From an uncultured Myxococcales bacterium (lineage in GTDB: Bacteria; Myxococcota_A; Polyangia; Palsa-1104; JAEUJZ01), in assembly GCA_937868485.1 (NCBI GenBank), contig CALMML010000391.1:1-46212 (forward strand): DNA of 46,212 nt, given 5' to 3'. Of the stretch, positions 15,474 through 24,431 are shown one piece after another. The stretch's first letter is position 1; every line of letters begins with the position of its first letter. Below the pieces are notes generated by a model, which was given only the letters and a program-made list of their open reading frames with translations, did no database searches and was not told the origin of the DNA. Position numbers and translations under genes: made by a program.

Positions 15474-16971
15474 CGTCCGAGTCTCCCTCTCCATCCGCCG
15501 CGCGCCCCGCTTCTTCCAGCTTGCGATACAGCGTCTTTCGGTCGAGCCCGAGTCGCTGCGCCGCCCGCGTCTTGTTGCCGCCCTCGTCTTTCATGACGCG
15601 CAGAATGTACTCGCGCTCTAGCTCCTCGAGCGTCATGTTGCGAGCCAGCGCGTACGAAAGAAGGTCTTCTTTGCGCTTTTCTCGAAGCTGGGGCGGAAGA
15701 TCGTGCGCCAAGATCTGCGAACCTTCACACAGAGCGACGGCGCGCTCGATGCTGTTTTCCAGCTCGCGGACGTTGCCCGGCCAGCCATGCGCCAGAAGCA
15801 GCTTCGTCGCCTGCGGATGAATTCCCGTCACACGCTTGCCTCCGCGCTCTTTGGCTTTGGCCAGGAAGTGCTCGGCGAGCGGCAAGATGTCCTCGGCGCG
15901 CTCTCGCAGCGGTGGCAGGTGAATCTGCAGCACGTTCAGACGGTAGTACAAGTCTTCGCGAAACGTCCCGGCGCGCATCCCTTGGCTTAGGTCTTTGTGC
16001 GTCGCGGAGATCACGCGGACATCGACTTTTTCGGGTCGCGACGAGCCGAGCGGACGAATCTCACGCTCGGCCAGCACACGCAGCAGCTTGGCTTGCAGCG
16101 CCGGGGACAGATCGCCGATCTCGTCGAGAAACAGCGTGCCTTGATCGGCTTCCACAAACAGTCCCGATCGATCGCTGCGTGCGTCGGTGAATGCGCCGCG
16201 CTTGTAGCCAAACAGCTCAGATTCGAGGAGCTGATCGGGAATCGCTGCGCAGTTGACCGCGACGAACGGCTGCTTGGCCCGCGACGAGTGATAGTGAATC
16301 GAGCGCGCGGCCAGCTCTTTGCCGGTGCCACTTTCCCCGGTGATCAGCACGTTCACCGACGAACCAGACAGCCGACGAATCAGCCCAAACACTTCCTGCA
16401 TCAGCGGCGAGCGTCCGATGATGTTGTCGAACTGATACGGGCGCTCAACCTCGCGTCGCAGACGAGACACTTCATGCCGAAGACCGCGCTCAGCCAGCGC
16501 TTTCTCGACGGCAAGAAACAGTGTCTCCATGTTAAACGGCTTGGTGATGTAGTCGTACGCGCCGAGCCGAACCGCTTTGATCGCGGTATCAATCGAGCCA
16601 AACGCGGTGATCACGATGACGTGCGGCGGCTGATCGAGCGGAGCGCTCTTGATCTCGCGCAGCATATCCAGTCCGTCGAGATCCGGCATTCTTACGTCGG
16701 TGACAACCAGATCGATTCCACCTTTTTGAACCCGCGCGACGCCAGCATGTCCGCCCGCCGCTGTCTCGACGCGATAACCTTCATCGCGCAGCGAGTCTTC
16801 GAGCAGATCCCGCATCGCAGCATCGTCTTCAACCACGAGCACCGTCTGACGACTGTGACGATCGCTGCCGGTATCACTCGGTAGCGGCGGCGGCGAAGTG
16901 CGTGGAGTGGCTTTCCCCGACGGAATCGGGACCTGCGGCAGCTTGCTGGTCGTCTTCGGAGGCTGGGCCAT
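15448..16971 (-). CDS. NtrC-family sigma54-dependent response regulator (GAFTDA variant)
   Basis: A 507-residue activator. After a Pro-rich 40-residue leader comes a receiver domain with acidic pocket EDD (48-50), phospho-acceptor D92 in TDVRMPD and Lys144. The AAA+ domain has Walker A GESGTGKE (212-219), Walker [11 protein letters not shown] (278-287) and a Fis-type helix-turn-helix near 465-490. The sigma54-contact loop is GAFTDA (259-264) instead of GAFTGA; I have the impression this variant recurs in delta-proteobacterial regulators, so it may still function. Its ATG shares one base with the kinase stop (TAATG), indicating coupled translation with that partner. Confidence 0.93.
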   Translation of the reverse strand: MAQPPKTTSKLPQVPIPSGKATPRTSPPPLPSDTGSDRHSRQTVLVVEDDAAMRDLLEDSLRDEGYRVETAAGGHAGVARVQKGGIDLVVTDVRMPDLDGLDMLREIKSAPLDQPPHVIVITAFGSIDTAIKAVRLGAYDYITKPFNMETLFLAVEKALAERGLRHEVSRLRREVERPYQFDNIIGRSPLMQEVFGLIRRLSGSSVNVLITGESGTGKELAARSIHYHSSRAKQPFVAVNCAAIPDQLLESELFGYKRGAFTDARSDRSGLFVEADQGTLFLDEIGDLSPALQAKLLRVLAEREIRPLGSSRPEKVDVRVISATHKDLSQGMRAGTFREDLYYRLNVLQIHLPPLRERAEDILPLAEHFLAKAKERGGKRVTGIHPQATKLLLAHGWPGNVRELENSIERAVALCEGSQILAHDLPPQLREKRKEDLLSYALARNMTLEELEREYILRVMKDEGGNKTRAAQRLGLDRKTLYRKLEEAGRAADGEGDSDDGSADDND

Positions 16972-18731
16972 TATGGTTTGATCTCAGCTTGAGATAACAC
17001 GCTTACGTCGGGCTCTTCAAACGAATTGCCCTCGCGGGACTCGGGAAATGGGCTCGTGAGCGGTCGGCTGGGCGGACGACTGCGCTGGGGTCTTGGCTCT
17101 TCGCGCTCGGGGGCGGGCAGAAACACGCGGAAGATGGTGCCGCCCGTCGGACGACGCTCGCACTCGATCCATCCGTCGAGATCTTTGACGATTCCGGCGG
17201 ACACCGACAGGCCCAAGCCACTTCCCGATGGACCGTCTTTGCCGGTCTTGCCGTCGTGGGTCTTGGTCGAATAAAACGGCTCGAAGATGCGATGAACGTC
17301 GCCTTCGTCGATGCCAATGCCGGTGTCAGCGACGGCAAGCATTACGTAGGCGACGGGAGGTGCTTTGTCTAAGCCTGGCTTCCGACGGACAATGCCTTCC
17401 AGCGACAAGTCGAGAGAGCCTCCGTCGGGCATCGCTTGAATCGCGTTGATGCACAGGTTCAGACACACTTGCTGAAGCTGATCCGCGTCGCCAATCACAA
17501 TCGGAGAAATCGGCGGCTTCAGCGCGGCATCGGTCGTCTCGCCTCGCACGGTTGCTTCGATGTGCGACTCTGGCTGCGGCGGCGTGGGAACCGAAAACGG
17601 CTGAAGCTGTGCCACCACATGTCGCGTCGTCAGCTGCACTTCCAAAAAGTCGAGCGTGCTGACACAGACTTTGCGCAGATCCACGTCGCTGCGCGCTGGT
17701 GCTTTGCGCCTCGCATAATCGAGAAGCTGCTGAATGATCTTGGTGATCCGTTCGGCCTGCGTCGCGATGATGTCAGCGTTTTTTTGCACTGCCGTCGGAT
17801 CGTCGGCGCGCTTGGCCATGACGCGAGCGCGTCCACCGATGACATTGAGCGGCGTTCCGACCTCATGGGCGATGTTGGCGGCCAGCTGTCCGATCGTCGC
17901 CAGCTTGTCGGAGTGTCGCAGGCGCTGCTCCAGTCCCAGCTTGGCATCGACGCCCGCGAGGATCTCGTTGCGGGCCTCGCGCAGCGACTGGGTCATTTCG
18001 TTGAAGCGATCGGCGAGCAGTCCCACTTCGTCGTTGCGCTCTCGCAAGATCGCGCCGGTGTAGTCGCCGCGAGTCACTTCGTCGATGCCGCCGACCAGTC
18101 GCAGCAGCGGCGCTGAAAACTCTTGGCGCACCGTCAAGCTGACCAAGATCGCCAGCAGCGCAGCGAGTCCGCCCAGCGTCATCACCACATCGCGCGTCGC
18201 TCGCAGCAGCTCTTGCTCTAGCTCCTGCTTGTCGCGCACCAGGTCGATGATCGCGACCATGCGATGTTTGTTGTCGTGGATCGGCAGCGTGTAGGCGTAG
18301 ACCTCGCGACCTTGGATAAACAGGTGCTCGCCGTAGGGCTGATGCGTGATCTCAACGCGACGACGACGCTCTTCGCGACCGGCATCGGGCGTTGGCGGTC
18401 GCAGCAGCGGTGGTCCCGTCTTGGCTGCGGCACTCGACGGAGGCAAAAACACCGTGTCCTCGCCCGGCTGGAGCAAGTCCAGATACGCGACCTCGATGTT
18501 GCGCTCTGCGACCTGCATTCGTTCGATCAAGCGATGCAAGTCTTCGTATAGGCCGTCTTGCACGGCTGCTTCGAGCGCTACCTTCAGCGCCGAGCCAAAC
18601 AGCCACGTCTGTCGTTCCAGATCCGCCGTTCGTTCGGCGCGACGACCACGCAAGCTGAGCGATCCGTACACGCCGAGTGCCAGCGTGACCAGCAGGACCG
18701 TCAGAAGCGTGACGCGCGTCGCAATGCTCAC
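16971..18731 (-). CDS. Membrane sensor histidine kinase (NtrB-like), partner of the adjacent regulator
   Basis: A 586-residue kinase from GTG 18731. TM1 spans about 5-25, a periplasmic sensor about 30-180 (with a Pro-rich insert near 98-118) and TM2 about 182-202. HAMP follows (202-255), then the dimerisation helix with phospho-acceptor H289 in ANIAHEVGTPLN. The ATP-binding domain has the N box (NLCINAIQAM), G1 (VADTGIGI), F box (FEPFYSTK) and G2 (GSGLGLSV). A basic Pro/Arg-rich tail ends it. The periplasmic domain has no motif I recognise; mention of YGEHLFIQGREVYAYTLPI fits a Cache-like fold. It should phosphorylate D92 of the regulator that overlaps its stop. Confidence 0.92.
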   Translation of the reverse strand: MSIATRVTLLTVLLVTLALGVYGSLSLRGRRAERTADLERQTWLFGSALKVALEAAVQDGLYEDLHRLIERMQVAERNIEVAYLDLLQPGEDTVFLPPSSAAAKTGPPLLRPPTPDAGREERRRRVEITHQPYGEHLFIQGREVYAYTLPIHDNKHRMVAIIDLVRDKQELEQELLRATRDVVMTLGGLAALLAILVSLTVRQEFSAPLLRLVGGIDEVTRGDYTGAILRERNDEVGLLADRFNEMTQSLREARNEILAGVDAKLGLEQRLRHSDKLATIGQLAANIAHEVGTPLNVIGGRARVMAKRADDPTAVQKNADIIATQAERITKIIQQLLDYARRKAPARSDVDLRKVCVSTLDFLEVQLTTRHVVAQLQPFSVPTPPQPESHIEATVRGETTDAALKPPISPIVIGDADQLQQVCLNLCINAIQAMPDGGSLDLSLEGIVRRKPGLDKAPPVAYVMLAVADTGIGIDEGDVHRIFEPFYSTKTHDGKTGKDGPSGSGLGLSVSAGIVKDLDGWIECERRPTGGTIFRVFLPAPEREEPRPQRSRPPSRPLTSPFPESREGNSFEEPDVSVLSQAEIKP

Positions 18732-18764
18732 AAGCGCGAAAGCCTATCACGGCCTTGCGCGCAC

Positions 18765-18818
18765 AGCCCGGGCGGTTGCGACGAAACACCGCAAAAAGAC
18801 AGTGTGTCCGCCTGGGCT
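18765..18818 (-). terminator. Imperfect inverted repeat after the zinc-ribbon gene
   Basis: AGCCCGGGCGG (18765-18775) and CCGCCTGGGCT (18808-18818) pair over 11 bp with one mismatch; a run of five T (minus strand) lies in the loop rather than after it. It sits in the 98-bp gap between the zinc-ribbon gene and the kinase gene and could give partial termination. Confidence 0.35.
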
Positions 18819-18829
18819 TCTGTGCCGAG

Positions 18830-19435
18830 TTACAGAATCGGCTTCACTTTGGGCGGACGATCGGCAGGGCCGGTCGGCACGTCTTCTCGGCGCGGTGGCG
18901 GTGCCAGCTTGGCAGCCGGTGCAACCACAGCCGGAGCCCGCTCGTGCAGCAGCAGTCGCGTCGTATCGCGGAACAGCACCGACATCTTGCCCGGCGAAGG
19001 CGTCGCGGTGACTGCCCCAATGCCAAAGCTCGGGTGCGAGACCAGCTCACCAATCGCATAACGCTCTGCGGGTGAGTAGCTGCGCGCACCGCCCGTGCCA
19101 CGGCTGGCCAAGATGGCTTCCAGTGGATTCGGACCCGTGAACGCGGGAACCGAGCCTGCTGCAGGACGCGACTTGCTCTTCACTGCCGAGCCGCCACTGG
19201 AGGACTTGGCGACTTTGGCCACCTTGGTCCCCGGCGGAGCGGCTTTGAACTTGTGCTGCTTGTGGCAGCTTAGACACTCGACCTTGGCGGGAACGTCGCC
19301 GCTCATGGCAACGACCACATGGTGCCGCATGTCTTTACATGACGTACAATACGCGGAGGTTTCCCCTCCAGCCTTCAGTTTCTCCAAGACATCCTCCCCG
19401 TTTGCCTTTCGGCTCACGAAGGTTGAGACGGCCAA
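18830..19435 (-). CDS. Zinc-ribbon protein with C-terminal Tudor/SH3-like (CarD-like) domain
   Basis: Up to 201 residues. The N-terminal 65 residues carry two CxxC pairs (C30/C33 and C54/C57), a probable zinc ribbon. A low-complexity basic linker (VAKVAKSSSGGSAVKSKS) leads to residues about 127-168, YAIGELVSHPSFGIGAVT, which matches the G-D-x-V-x-H-x-x-F-G-x-G-x-V core of small SH3/Tudor-like domains in CarD and UvrD-tail proteins, which contact RNA polymerase or nucleic acid. The tail is Pro-rich. The start is uncertain: TTG 19435 or GTG 19417, neither with a good ribosome site. I infer a transcription- or repair-associated DNA/RNAP-binding role. Confidence 0.7.
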   Translation of the reverse strand: MAVSTFVSRKANGEDVLEKLKAGGETSAYCTSCKDMRHHVVVAMSGDVPAKVECLSCHKQHKFKAAPPGTKVAKVAKSSSGGSAVKSKSRPAAGSVPAFTGPNPLEAILASRGTGGARSYSPAERYAIGELVSHPSFGIGAVTATPSPGKMSVLFRDTTRLLLHERAPAVVAPAAKLAPPPRREDVPTGPADRPPKVKPIL

Positions 19436-19481
19436 CTAGCGCTGGCCCAATAAATATTGATTTTGCAGGATTTTCACTTGT

Positions 19482-19514
19482 GCAGCCAACGTGCTTTGTC
19501 GTTTACGTGGCTGC
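19482..19514 (-). terminator. Bulged hairpin at the mtnA 3' end
   Basis: GCAGCC-A-ACGT (19482-19492) pairs with ACGT-GGCTGC (19505-19514): a 10-bp stem with one bulged A and a 12-base loop, overlapping the mtnA stop codon at 19503. No U-tract follows, but it is the only strong structure at the end of the gatCAB-mtnA run. Beyond it (19447-19475) is an AT-rich stretch that may hold the promoter of the zinc-ribbon gene. Confidence 0.45.
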
Positions 19515-20537
19515 TTCGAGCGTGCGTAAGCTCTGCGGATACGGAGCGGTTGCAACGCCAGCATCCGTGATGATCGCGGTGACAAGCTGCGCAGGCGTTA
19601 TATCAAAAGCCGGATGACGTGCGGCAACTCCGTGTGGAGCAAGTTGCACTCCAGCAAGTCGGACCACTTCATCACTGCTGCGCTCTTCGATGCGAATGTC
19701 TTGTCCGCTTGCCGTTTTGGCATCCAGCGTCGATCGCGGTGCGGCCACGAAAAACGGAATGCCATGCGCTTTGGCCAGCACGGCCAGCGAGTACGTTCCG
19801 ATCTTGTTGGCCACGTCTCCATTGGCGGCAATTCGATCGGCACCGACGATGACGCTCTGGATTTCTCCGCGCGCCATCAAATGGCCCGCCATGTTGTCGC
19901 ACAGCACCGTCACTGGAACGCCGGCTTTTTGAAACTCGTACGCGGTGAGCCGAGCGCCTTGCAGAAACGGCCTGGTTTCATCCGCGAACACCGACGTGAT
20001 GCGACCTTGCGCAAACGCAGTGCGAATCACACCGACGGCTGTTCCGTATCCGCCCGTTGCCAAACCACCCGCGTTGCAGTGCGTCAGGACTTGTCCCGCC
20101 GGAAGCAGCGGCGCGCCGTGTTCCGCCATGCGCAGACACATCGCCACGTCTTCGTCCCAAATCGCCTGGGCTTCGGCGGATAGTGCGGCCACTCGCTCAC
20201 CGTGAGACGCGGATCGGAGCGCTTCGGCTCGTTTTTCCATCCGATCGAGCGCCCAAAACAGGTTCACCGCCGTCGGTCGAGTCGCTCGCAGCGTCGCAAT
20301 CACCGCATCGAGCGGCGCACCTTCTCTCGCACCCAGCACGACACCAAACGCTGCGGCAATGCCAATCGCTGGTGCGCCGCGAACGACCATCGTTTTGATG
20401 GCTTCAGCGACGGTGCGATGACTGCTGTAGCGATGCCAAAGCTCGGTACCCGGCAGCTTCAGCTGATCGATGAGCTCAAGCTGTCCCGCGTTGTGATCGA
20501 AGCGCAGCGGCGACAGCAGCAAGGTTGGCTGATTCAT
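19503..20537 (-). CDS. mtnA: S-methyl-5-thioribose-1-phosphate isomerase
   Basis: A 344-residue enzyme of the methionine salvage pathway, converting 5-methylthioribose 1-phosphate to 5-methylthioribulose 1-phosphate. Family signatures are complete: RGAPAIGIAAAFG near 53-65, THCNAGGLATGGYGTA with catalytic C154, and VIVGADRIAANGDVANKIGTY with catalytic D234; these correspond to the Cys/Asp pair known for the B. subtilis enzyme. Length is normal. ATG 20537 has GGAG 11 nt upstream. It starts 5 bp after gatB, so it is very probably translated from the gat transcript; no other mtn gene is nearby. Confidence 0.96.
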   Translation of the reverse strand: MNQPTLLLSPLRFDHNAGQLELIDQLKLPGTELWHRYSSHRTVAEAIKTMVVRGAPAIGIAAAFGVVLGAREGAPLDAVIATLRATRPTAVNLFWALDRMEKRAEALRSASHGERVAALSAEAQAIWDEDVAMCLRMAEHGAPLLPAGQVLTHCNAGGLATGGYGTAVGVIRTAFAQGRITSVFADETRPFLQGARLTAYEFQKAGVPVTVLCDNMAGHLMARGEIQSVIVGADRIAANGDVANKIGTYSLAVLAKAHGIPFFVAAPRSTLDAKTASGQDIRIEERSSDEVVRLAGVQLAPHGVAARHPAFDITPAQLVTAIITDAGVATAPYPQSLRTLEAAT

Positions 20538-20542
20538 GGACG

Positions 20543-22033
20543 TTATTTCTCCGACAACAGACGCAGCATGATCTCGGACACAAGCTCAGGCTTTGCTTTG
20601 CCTTGCGTTTCGGCCAGCGCTTTTCCGACGAAGAATCCGAGCAGCTTCGGGTTCTGTTTGTACTTTTCCACCTGCTTTTGCATGCCCGGATCGTCGACCA
20701 CTTTGCGGCACGCGGCGGTGATGAGCTCGGGATCGCTGATCTGTCGCAGGCCCAGTCGTTCGATGATGTCCGTCGGCGTTTCGCGACTTTCATACATCTT
20801 GGCGAACACGTCTTTGCCCTGCTTGCCGCTGATGATTCCGTCGGAGATATAGCGAACCAGCTCACCCAGCGCATCGGCGCTGACCGGCGATTCCGTGATC
20901 GTTCGATTGTCTTTGTTGAGCAGCCCGAGAAGCTCCGACGACAGCCAGTTCGCACTCTGCTTGGCACGGGCTCGCTGCGCGTCGAGAAGCGCGGTGTTTC
21001 CAGGCGGAAGCCCCGCCGCGAGCAGCACGCGATCGAAGAACTCACACAGCTCACGCTCGGACGTCAGCACCGACGCGTCGTACGGCGAAAGCCCAAGCCG
21101 TTCCAGGTACTGATCTCGTCGCTGCATCGGCGTCGCAGGCAGCGTCGCAGCAATCGACTCAAGCCACAGCGAATCGATCACCAGCGGCGGCAAGTCCGGG
21201 TCGGGCAGGTAGCGATAGTCGTGCGCTTCTTCTTTTTTGCGCTGACTGCGAGACGTTCCGCGTGCCGCATCCCAGCCTCGAGTTTCCATGATGATGCGAC
21301 CGCCCGACTGCACAACGTCGATCTGACGCAGGATCTCGTGCTCGATCGCTTTTTGAACGTACTTAAACGAGTTGATGTTCTTTAGCTCGGTGCGCTGTCC
21401 GAGCTGTGTGCTGCCGCGCGGACGAATCGAGACATTGGCGTCGCAGCGCAGCGATCCTTCTTCCATGTTTCCGTCGGAAATGCCCAAAAAGCGCACGAGC
21501 TGTCGCAGCGCACGCAGGTACTCTCCGGCTTCTTCGGCAGACGTGATCTCGGGCAGCGACACCACTTCGATGAGCGGAACGCCCGCGCGGTTGTAGTCGA
21601 TGAGCGACGTGCGGCCACCGGGAATGTGCAGGTTTTTGCCCGCGTCTTCCTCAAGGTGAATGCGCTGAAGCCTGACGCGCCGACGCTCGCTGCCGAGGAT
21701 GAACTCGACGAAGCCGTTTTGGCAGATCGGCTGATCAAACTGGCTGATCTGATAGCCCTTCGGCAGATCGGGATAAAAGTAGTGCTTGCGAGACAGCTCA
21801 CTACGCAGCGCGATGTCACAGTGACAAGCGAGGCCCATGCGAATCGCGTACTCGACGGCGCGATGGTTGAGCACCGGCAGCGCACCCGGCAGCCCGAGCG
21901 TGTACGGATCGATGTGCGCGTTGGGCGGTCCACCGTAGGCGGCTTGTGCGCCACAAAAAGCTTTGCTCAGCGTCGAAAGCTGAATGTGTACTTCGAGCCC
22001 AATGACCGGCTCAAACTCGTCTGCGGCGGTCAT
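20543..22033 (-). CDS. gatB: Asp-tRNA(Asn)/Glu-tRNA(Gln) amidotransferase subunit B
   Basis: A 496-residue protein once the start is set at ATG 22033 (GGAG 11 nt upstream; MTAADEFEPVIGLEVHIQL is the standard family N-terminus); the open frame continues to 22201 only as overlap with gatA. GatB binds misacylated tRNA and activates it with ATP for amidation. Typical segments are IGLEVHIQL, PGALPVLN, RKHYFYPDLPKGYQISQ, and the C-terminal YqeY-like tail domain ending SEIMLRLLSEK. The start lies 2 bp after the gatA stop. Confidence 0.97.
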   Translation of the reverse strand: MTAADEFEPVIGLEVHIQLSTLSKAFCGAQAAYGGPPNAHIDPYTLGLPGALPVLNHRAVEYAIRMGLACHCDIALRSELSRKHYFYPDLPKGYQISQFDQPICQNGFVEFILGSERRRVRLQRIHLEEDAGKNLHIPGGRTSLIDYNRAGVPLIEVVSLPEITSAEEAGEYLRALRQLVRFLGISDGNMEEGSLRCDANVSIRPRGSTQLGQRTELKNINSFKYVQKAIEHEILRQIDVVQSGGRIIMETRGWDAARGTSRSQRKKEEAHDYRYLPDPDLPPLVIDSLWLESIAATLPATPMQRRDQYLERLGLSPYDASVLTSERELCEFFDRVLLAAGLPPGNTALLDAQRARAKQSANWLSSELLGLLNKDNRTITESPVSADALGELVRYISDGIISGKQGKDVFAKMYESRETPTDIIERLGLRQISDPELITAACRKVVDDPGMQKQVEKYKQNPKLLGFFVGKALAETQGKAKPELVSEIMLRLLSEK

Positions 22034-22035
22034 GG

Positions 22036-23583
22036 TTACACCGACTCCTTCCCGAGAGAGCTTGGCTTGCGTGTGTGCCAATCGGTCAGTCGCTGATAGG
22101 CCGCTGCCACGCGCAGCACTTGTTCGTCGTGCAGCGTCGGACCCAGGATCTGTAGTCCAACCGGCAGCGGACCACTTCCTTCTTCGTCGACAAAACCACA
22201 CGGCATCGACAGACCGGGCAGCCCAGCGAGGTTGCAGCTGATCGTGTACACATCGGCCAGATACATCGCCAGCGGATCGCTCGTTCGCTCTCCGAGACGG
22301 AACGGCAAGACTGGCGACGTCGGTGTCATCAGCACATCGCAGCGCTCAAAGGCTTGCGCAAAGTCACGCGCCACCAGCGTCCGAACCTGGCTGGCTCGAC
22401 GGTAATAGGCATCGTAGTAGCCCGAGCGCAGCACATAGGTTCCCAGCATGATGCGACGACGAACTTCAGGACCAAAGCCTGCGGCCCGCGATCGTTTGTA
22501 CATCTCGACGAGCGCCGACTGACCGGGCTGCAGCTCTCCGTCGCGTGGCGAGACACGCTGACCGTATCGAACCCCGTCGTAACGCGACAGGTTGCTCGAC
22601 GCTTCCGCCGTGGCAACCAGGTAGTAAATCGCGACGGCATGCTGCGTAAGCGGCAGCGACACCTCGACCAGCTCGGCTCCTTCGCGTTCGAGCGTCGCAA
22701 TCGCTTGTCGGACACACGACTCGATGCGCGGATCGAGCCCTTTGGCAAAGTATTCCTTCGGCAGCCCGATGCGCAGCTTCCGACCCGGTGGATGAAGCGG
22801 ACTTTCCGTCGCTGCGATGTAGTCCGGCTGCGGCAGGTTCAGGCTGGTTGCGTCGTGCGCGTCGTGTCCGCCGATCACTTGCAGTGTGTGGGCCACATCG
22901 ACGGCGCTTCGTCCGAGCGGTCCCACTTGATCGAGCGAGCTGGCAAACGCGATGACGCCATAGCGAGAGACGCGTCCGTAGGTTGGCTTCATGCCGGTGA
23001 CGCCGCACAGCGCAGCCGGCTGACGAATCGAACCGCCCGTGTCTGTCCCGAGGCTGACTGGACACAGCGACGCCGCCACCGACGCTGCTGATCCGCCCGA
23101 GCTTCCGCCCGGAACCCTCGTCAGATCCCACGGATTTTTGCAGGGCATAAACGCCGAGTTTTCATTCGACGAGCCCATCGCAAACTCATCCATGTTGAGC
23201 TTGCCAATGATCACCGCACCGGCGGCGCGGAGCTTGGCCACCACCGTCGCATCGTAGGGTGGCACAAAGCCAGACAAGATCTTCGAGCCTGCTGTCGTCG
23301 CAAGTCCCTCGGTGCAGATCATGTCCTTGATCCCGATCGGAACGCCCGCGAGCAGCAGATCATCGCCACCGCCTGCGCGAACCTGATCGTCGACGGCTTG
23401 AGCCGCAGCGAGCGCGCCTCGTTCATCGACGGCCAGAAAGCAGCCGAGCGCAGCGTCGAGCTTGGCAATCCGATCGAGCTGGCGGCGCGTCACTTCCACG
23501 GCGGACACCTGACGACTACGAACCGCTTTGGCCAGATCAGCGACGGACGAAAAGGAATCCCCGAGGGTGTTTGAAGTCGACAT
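22036..23583 (-). CDS. gatA: Asp-tRNA(Asn)/Glu-tRNA(Gln) amidotransferase subunit A
   Basis: The glutaminase subunit, an amidase-signature enzyme that frees ammonia from glutamine for GatB. The catalytic Ser-cisSer-Lys triad is visible: Lys in GIKD, and the serines in GGSSGGSAA and [12 protein letters not shown]. Length (515 residues) is normal. Three in-frame ATGs, 23592, 23589 and 23583, crowd the start; GAGG 9 nt before 23583 favours that one, whereas 23592 would overlap the gatC stop in an ATGA. Confidence 0.97.
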   Translation of the reverse strand: MSTSNTLGDSFSSVADLAKAVRSRQVSAVEVTRRQLDRIAKLDAALGCFLAVDERGALAAAQAVDDQVRAGGGDDLLLAGVPIGIKDMICTEGLATTAGSKILSGFVPPYDATVVAKLRAAGAVIIGKLNMDEFAMGSSNENSAFMPCKNPWDLTRVPGGSSGGSAASVAASLCPVSLGTDTGGSIRQPAALCGVTGMKPTYGRVSRYGVIAFASSLDQVGPLGRSAVDVAHTLQVIGGHDAHDATSLNLPQPDYIAATESPLHPPGRKLRIGLPKEYFAKGLDPRIESCVRQAIATLEREGAELVEVSLPLTQHAVAIYYLVATAEASSNLSRYDGVRYGQRVSPRDGELQPGQSALVEMYKRSRAAGFGPEVRRRIMLGTYVLRSGYYDAYYRRASQVRTLVARDFAQAFERCDVLMTPTSPVLPFRLGERTSDPLAMYLADVYTISCNLAGLPGLSMPCGFVDEEGSGPLPVGLQILGPTLHDEQVLRVAAAYQRLTDWHTRKPSSLGKESV

Positions 23584-23588
23584 GTTCA

Positions 23589-23927
23589 TCATCCCTCGCT
23601 GTCGAAGCCTTCGTCCGATCCAGCAAATACCGCTGGAACGGCAAAATAGGCGGACTCTCGCTGGGGGGCGTTGCGCAGCGCGGCTTCGCGTGCAATGTGA
23701 GGCTCGACGACATCGCCTCGCAGCGGACAGTGATCAGGCACCGCATGCGTCATCGGCGGTACGTTTGTCACATCGACTTCGGCGAGCGAGTTTGCATACG
23801 CCAAGATCGCGGACAGCTCGTCTGATAGCTTGGGAATGTCGGATTCCGAGAGAAGCAGACGCGCCATCTCGGCGGTCACGCGGATCTCATCGGGAGAAAT
23901 TCGCGGCGAAGGTGTGTGGCCAGACAT
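23589..23927 (-). CDS. gatC: Asp-tRNA(Asn)/Glu-tRNA(Gln) amidotransferase subunit C
   Basis: A 112-residue stabilising subunit of the GatCAB complex. Family features: [21 protein letters not shown], the [20 protein letters not shown] helix, and the V-P-P-M-T-H segment followed by R-G-D. ATG 23927 is preferred over an upstream TTG (23948). Order C-A-B with tight spacing is the standard operon. The lipoprotein gene upstream ends 36 bp away and may share the transcript. Confidence 0.93.
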   Translation of the reverse strand: MSGHTPSPRISPDEIRVTAEMARLLLSESDIPKLSDELSAILAYANSLAEVDVTNVPPMTHAVPDHCPLRGDVVEPHIAREAALRNAPQRESAYFAVPAVFAGSDEGFDSEG

Positions 23928-23963
23928 GCGCGCGCAGTCTTGCCACAAAACGAAAGAGCGACG

Positions 23964-24341
23964 CTACTTCTTGTTGCCGAAGTGCTTCATGACCTTGCTG
24001 TTGTCGGTCGCGTCGAGATAGCGGAACGCTTCTTTGAGCTGATAGGCGCGTCCGTCGTCGAACATGATCACGATGTCAGCGGAGGTGTTGCGATCGCCCG
24101 CCGGTGTGGTGACGCGGATGGCGCTCTGGCTGTCGATGATGACGTTGGTGGCGGGGCGACGACCGAACATCACGCTGACACCGCCTCGGCCCGCTGGAAA
24201 GTTGCGACCTTTGATGACGACGTCTTCACCGCCAGAATAGGTGCCTTGCGGCGGATCGACCGACAGCACCGCCGTTTCGTTTGAGCACGCTTGGGTGGCG
24301 ACACACATCACGAGGGCCGCACTCCACAGCAGTTTACGCAT
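23964..24341 (-). CDS. Lipoprotein with one IPT/TIG immunoglobulin-like domain
   Basis: A 125-residue protein from ATG 24341, with AAGGAG 7 nt upstream. The signal ends ATQAC (lipobox, C19). The mature part is a single IPT/TIG fold: SVDPPQGTYSGGEDVVIKGRNF, MFGRRPATNVIID, IRVTTPAG and DIVIMFDDGR are the strand pattern of that family, which often forms stalks on surface or periplasmic proteins. The C-terminus is basic. It is the first gene of the minus run before gatC. Confidence 0.8.
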   Translation of the reverse strand: MRKLLWSAALVMCVATQACSNETAVLSVDPPQGTYSGGEDVVIKGRNFPAGRGGVSVMFGRRPATNVIIDSQSAIRVTTPAGDRNTSADIVIMFDDGRAYQLKEAFRYLDATDNSKVMKHFGNKK

Positions 24342-24396
24342 GATTCACTCCTTCGTTCGGACGGTAACAGAGCGCTCGGGGTGCGACAAGTGCTTG

Positions 24397-24411
24397 ACCT
24401 CGCAGCGAGGT
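24397..24411. promoter_or_regulatory. Divergent promoter region with 6-bp dyad
   Basis: The 90-bp gap between the divergent TIG lipoprotein and AAA ATPase genes contains ACCTCG-cag-CGAGGT (24397-24411), a perfect 6-bp dyad directly following TTG (TTGACC, plus strand). On the minus strand TTGTCG and TACCGT with 17-bp spacing could be a weak sigma70 promoter for the lipoprotein gene. No strong plus-strand -10 element is seen. Confidence 0.3.
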
Positions 24412-24431
24412 GAGGCCAAAGTCCGCGCCCG

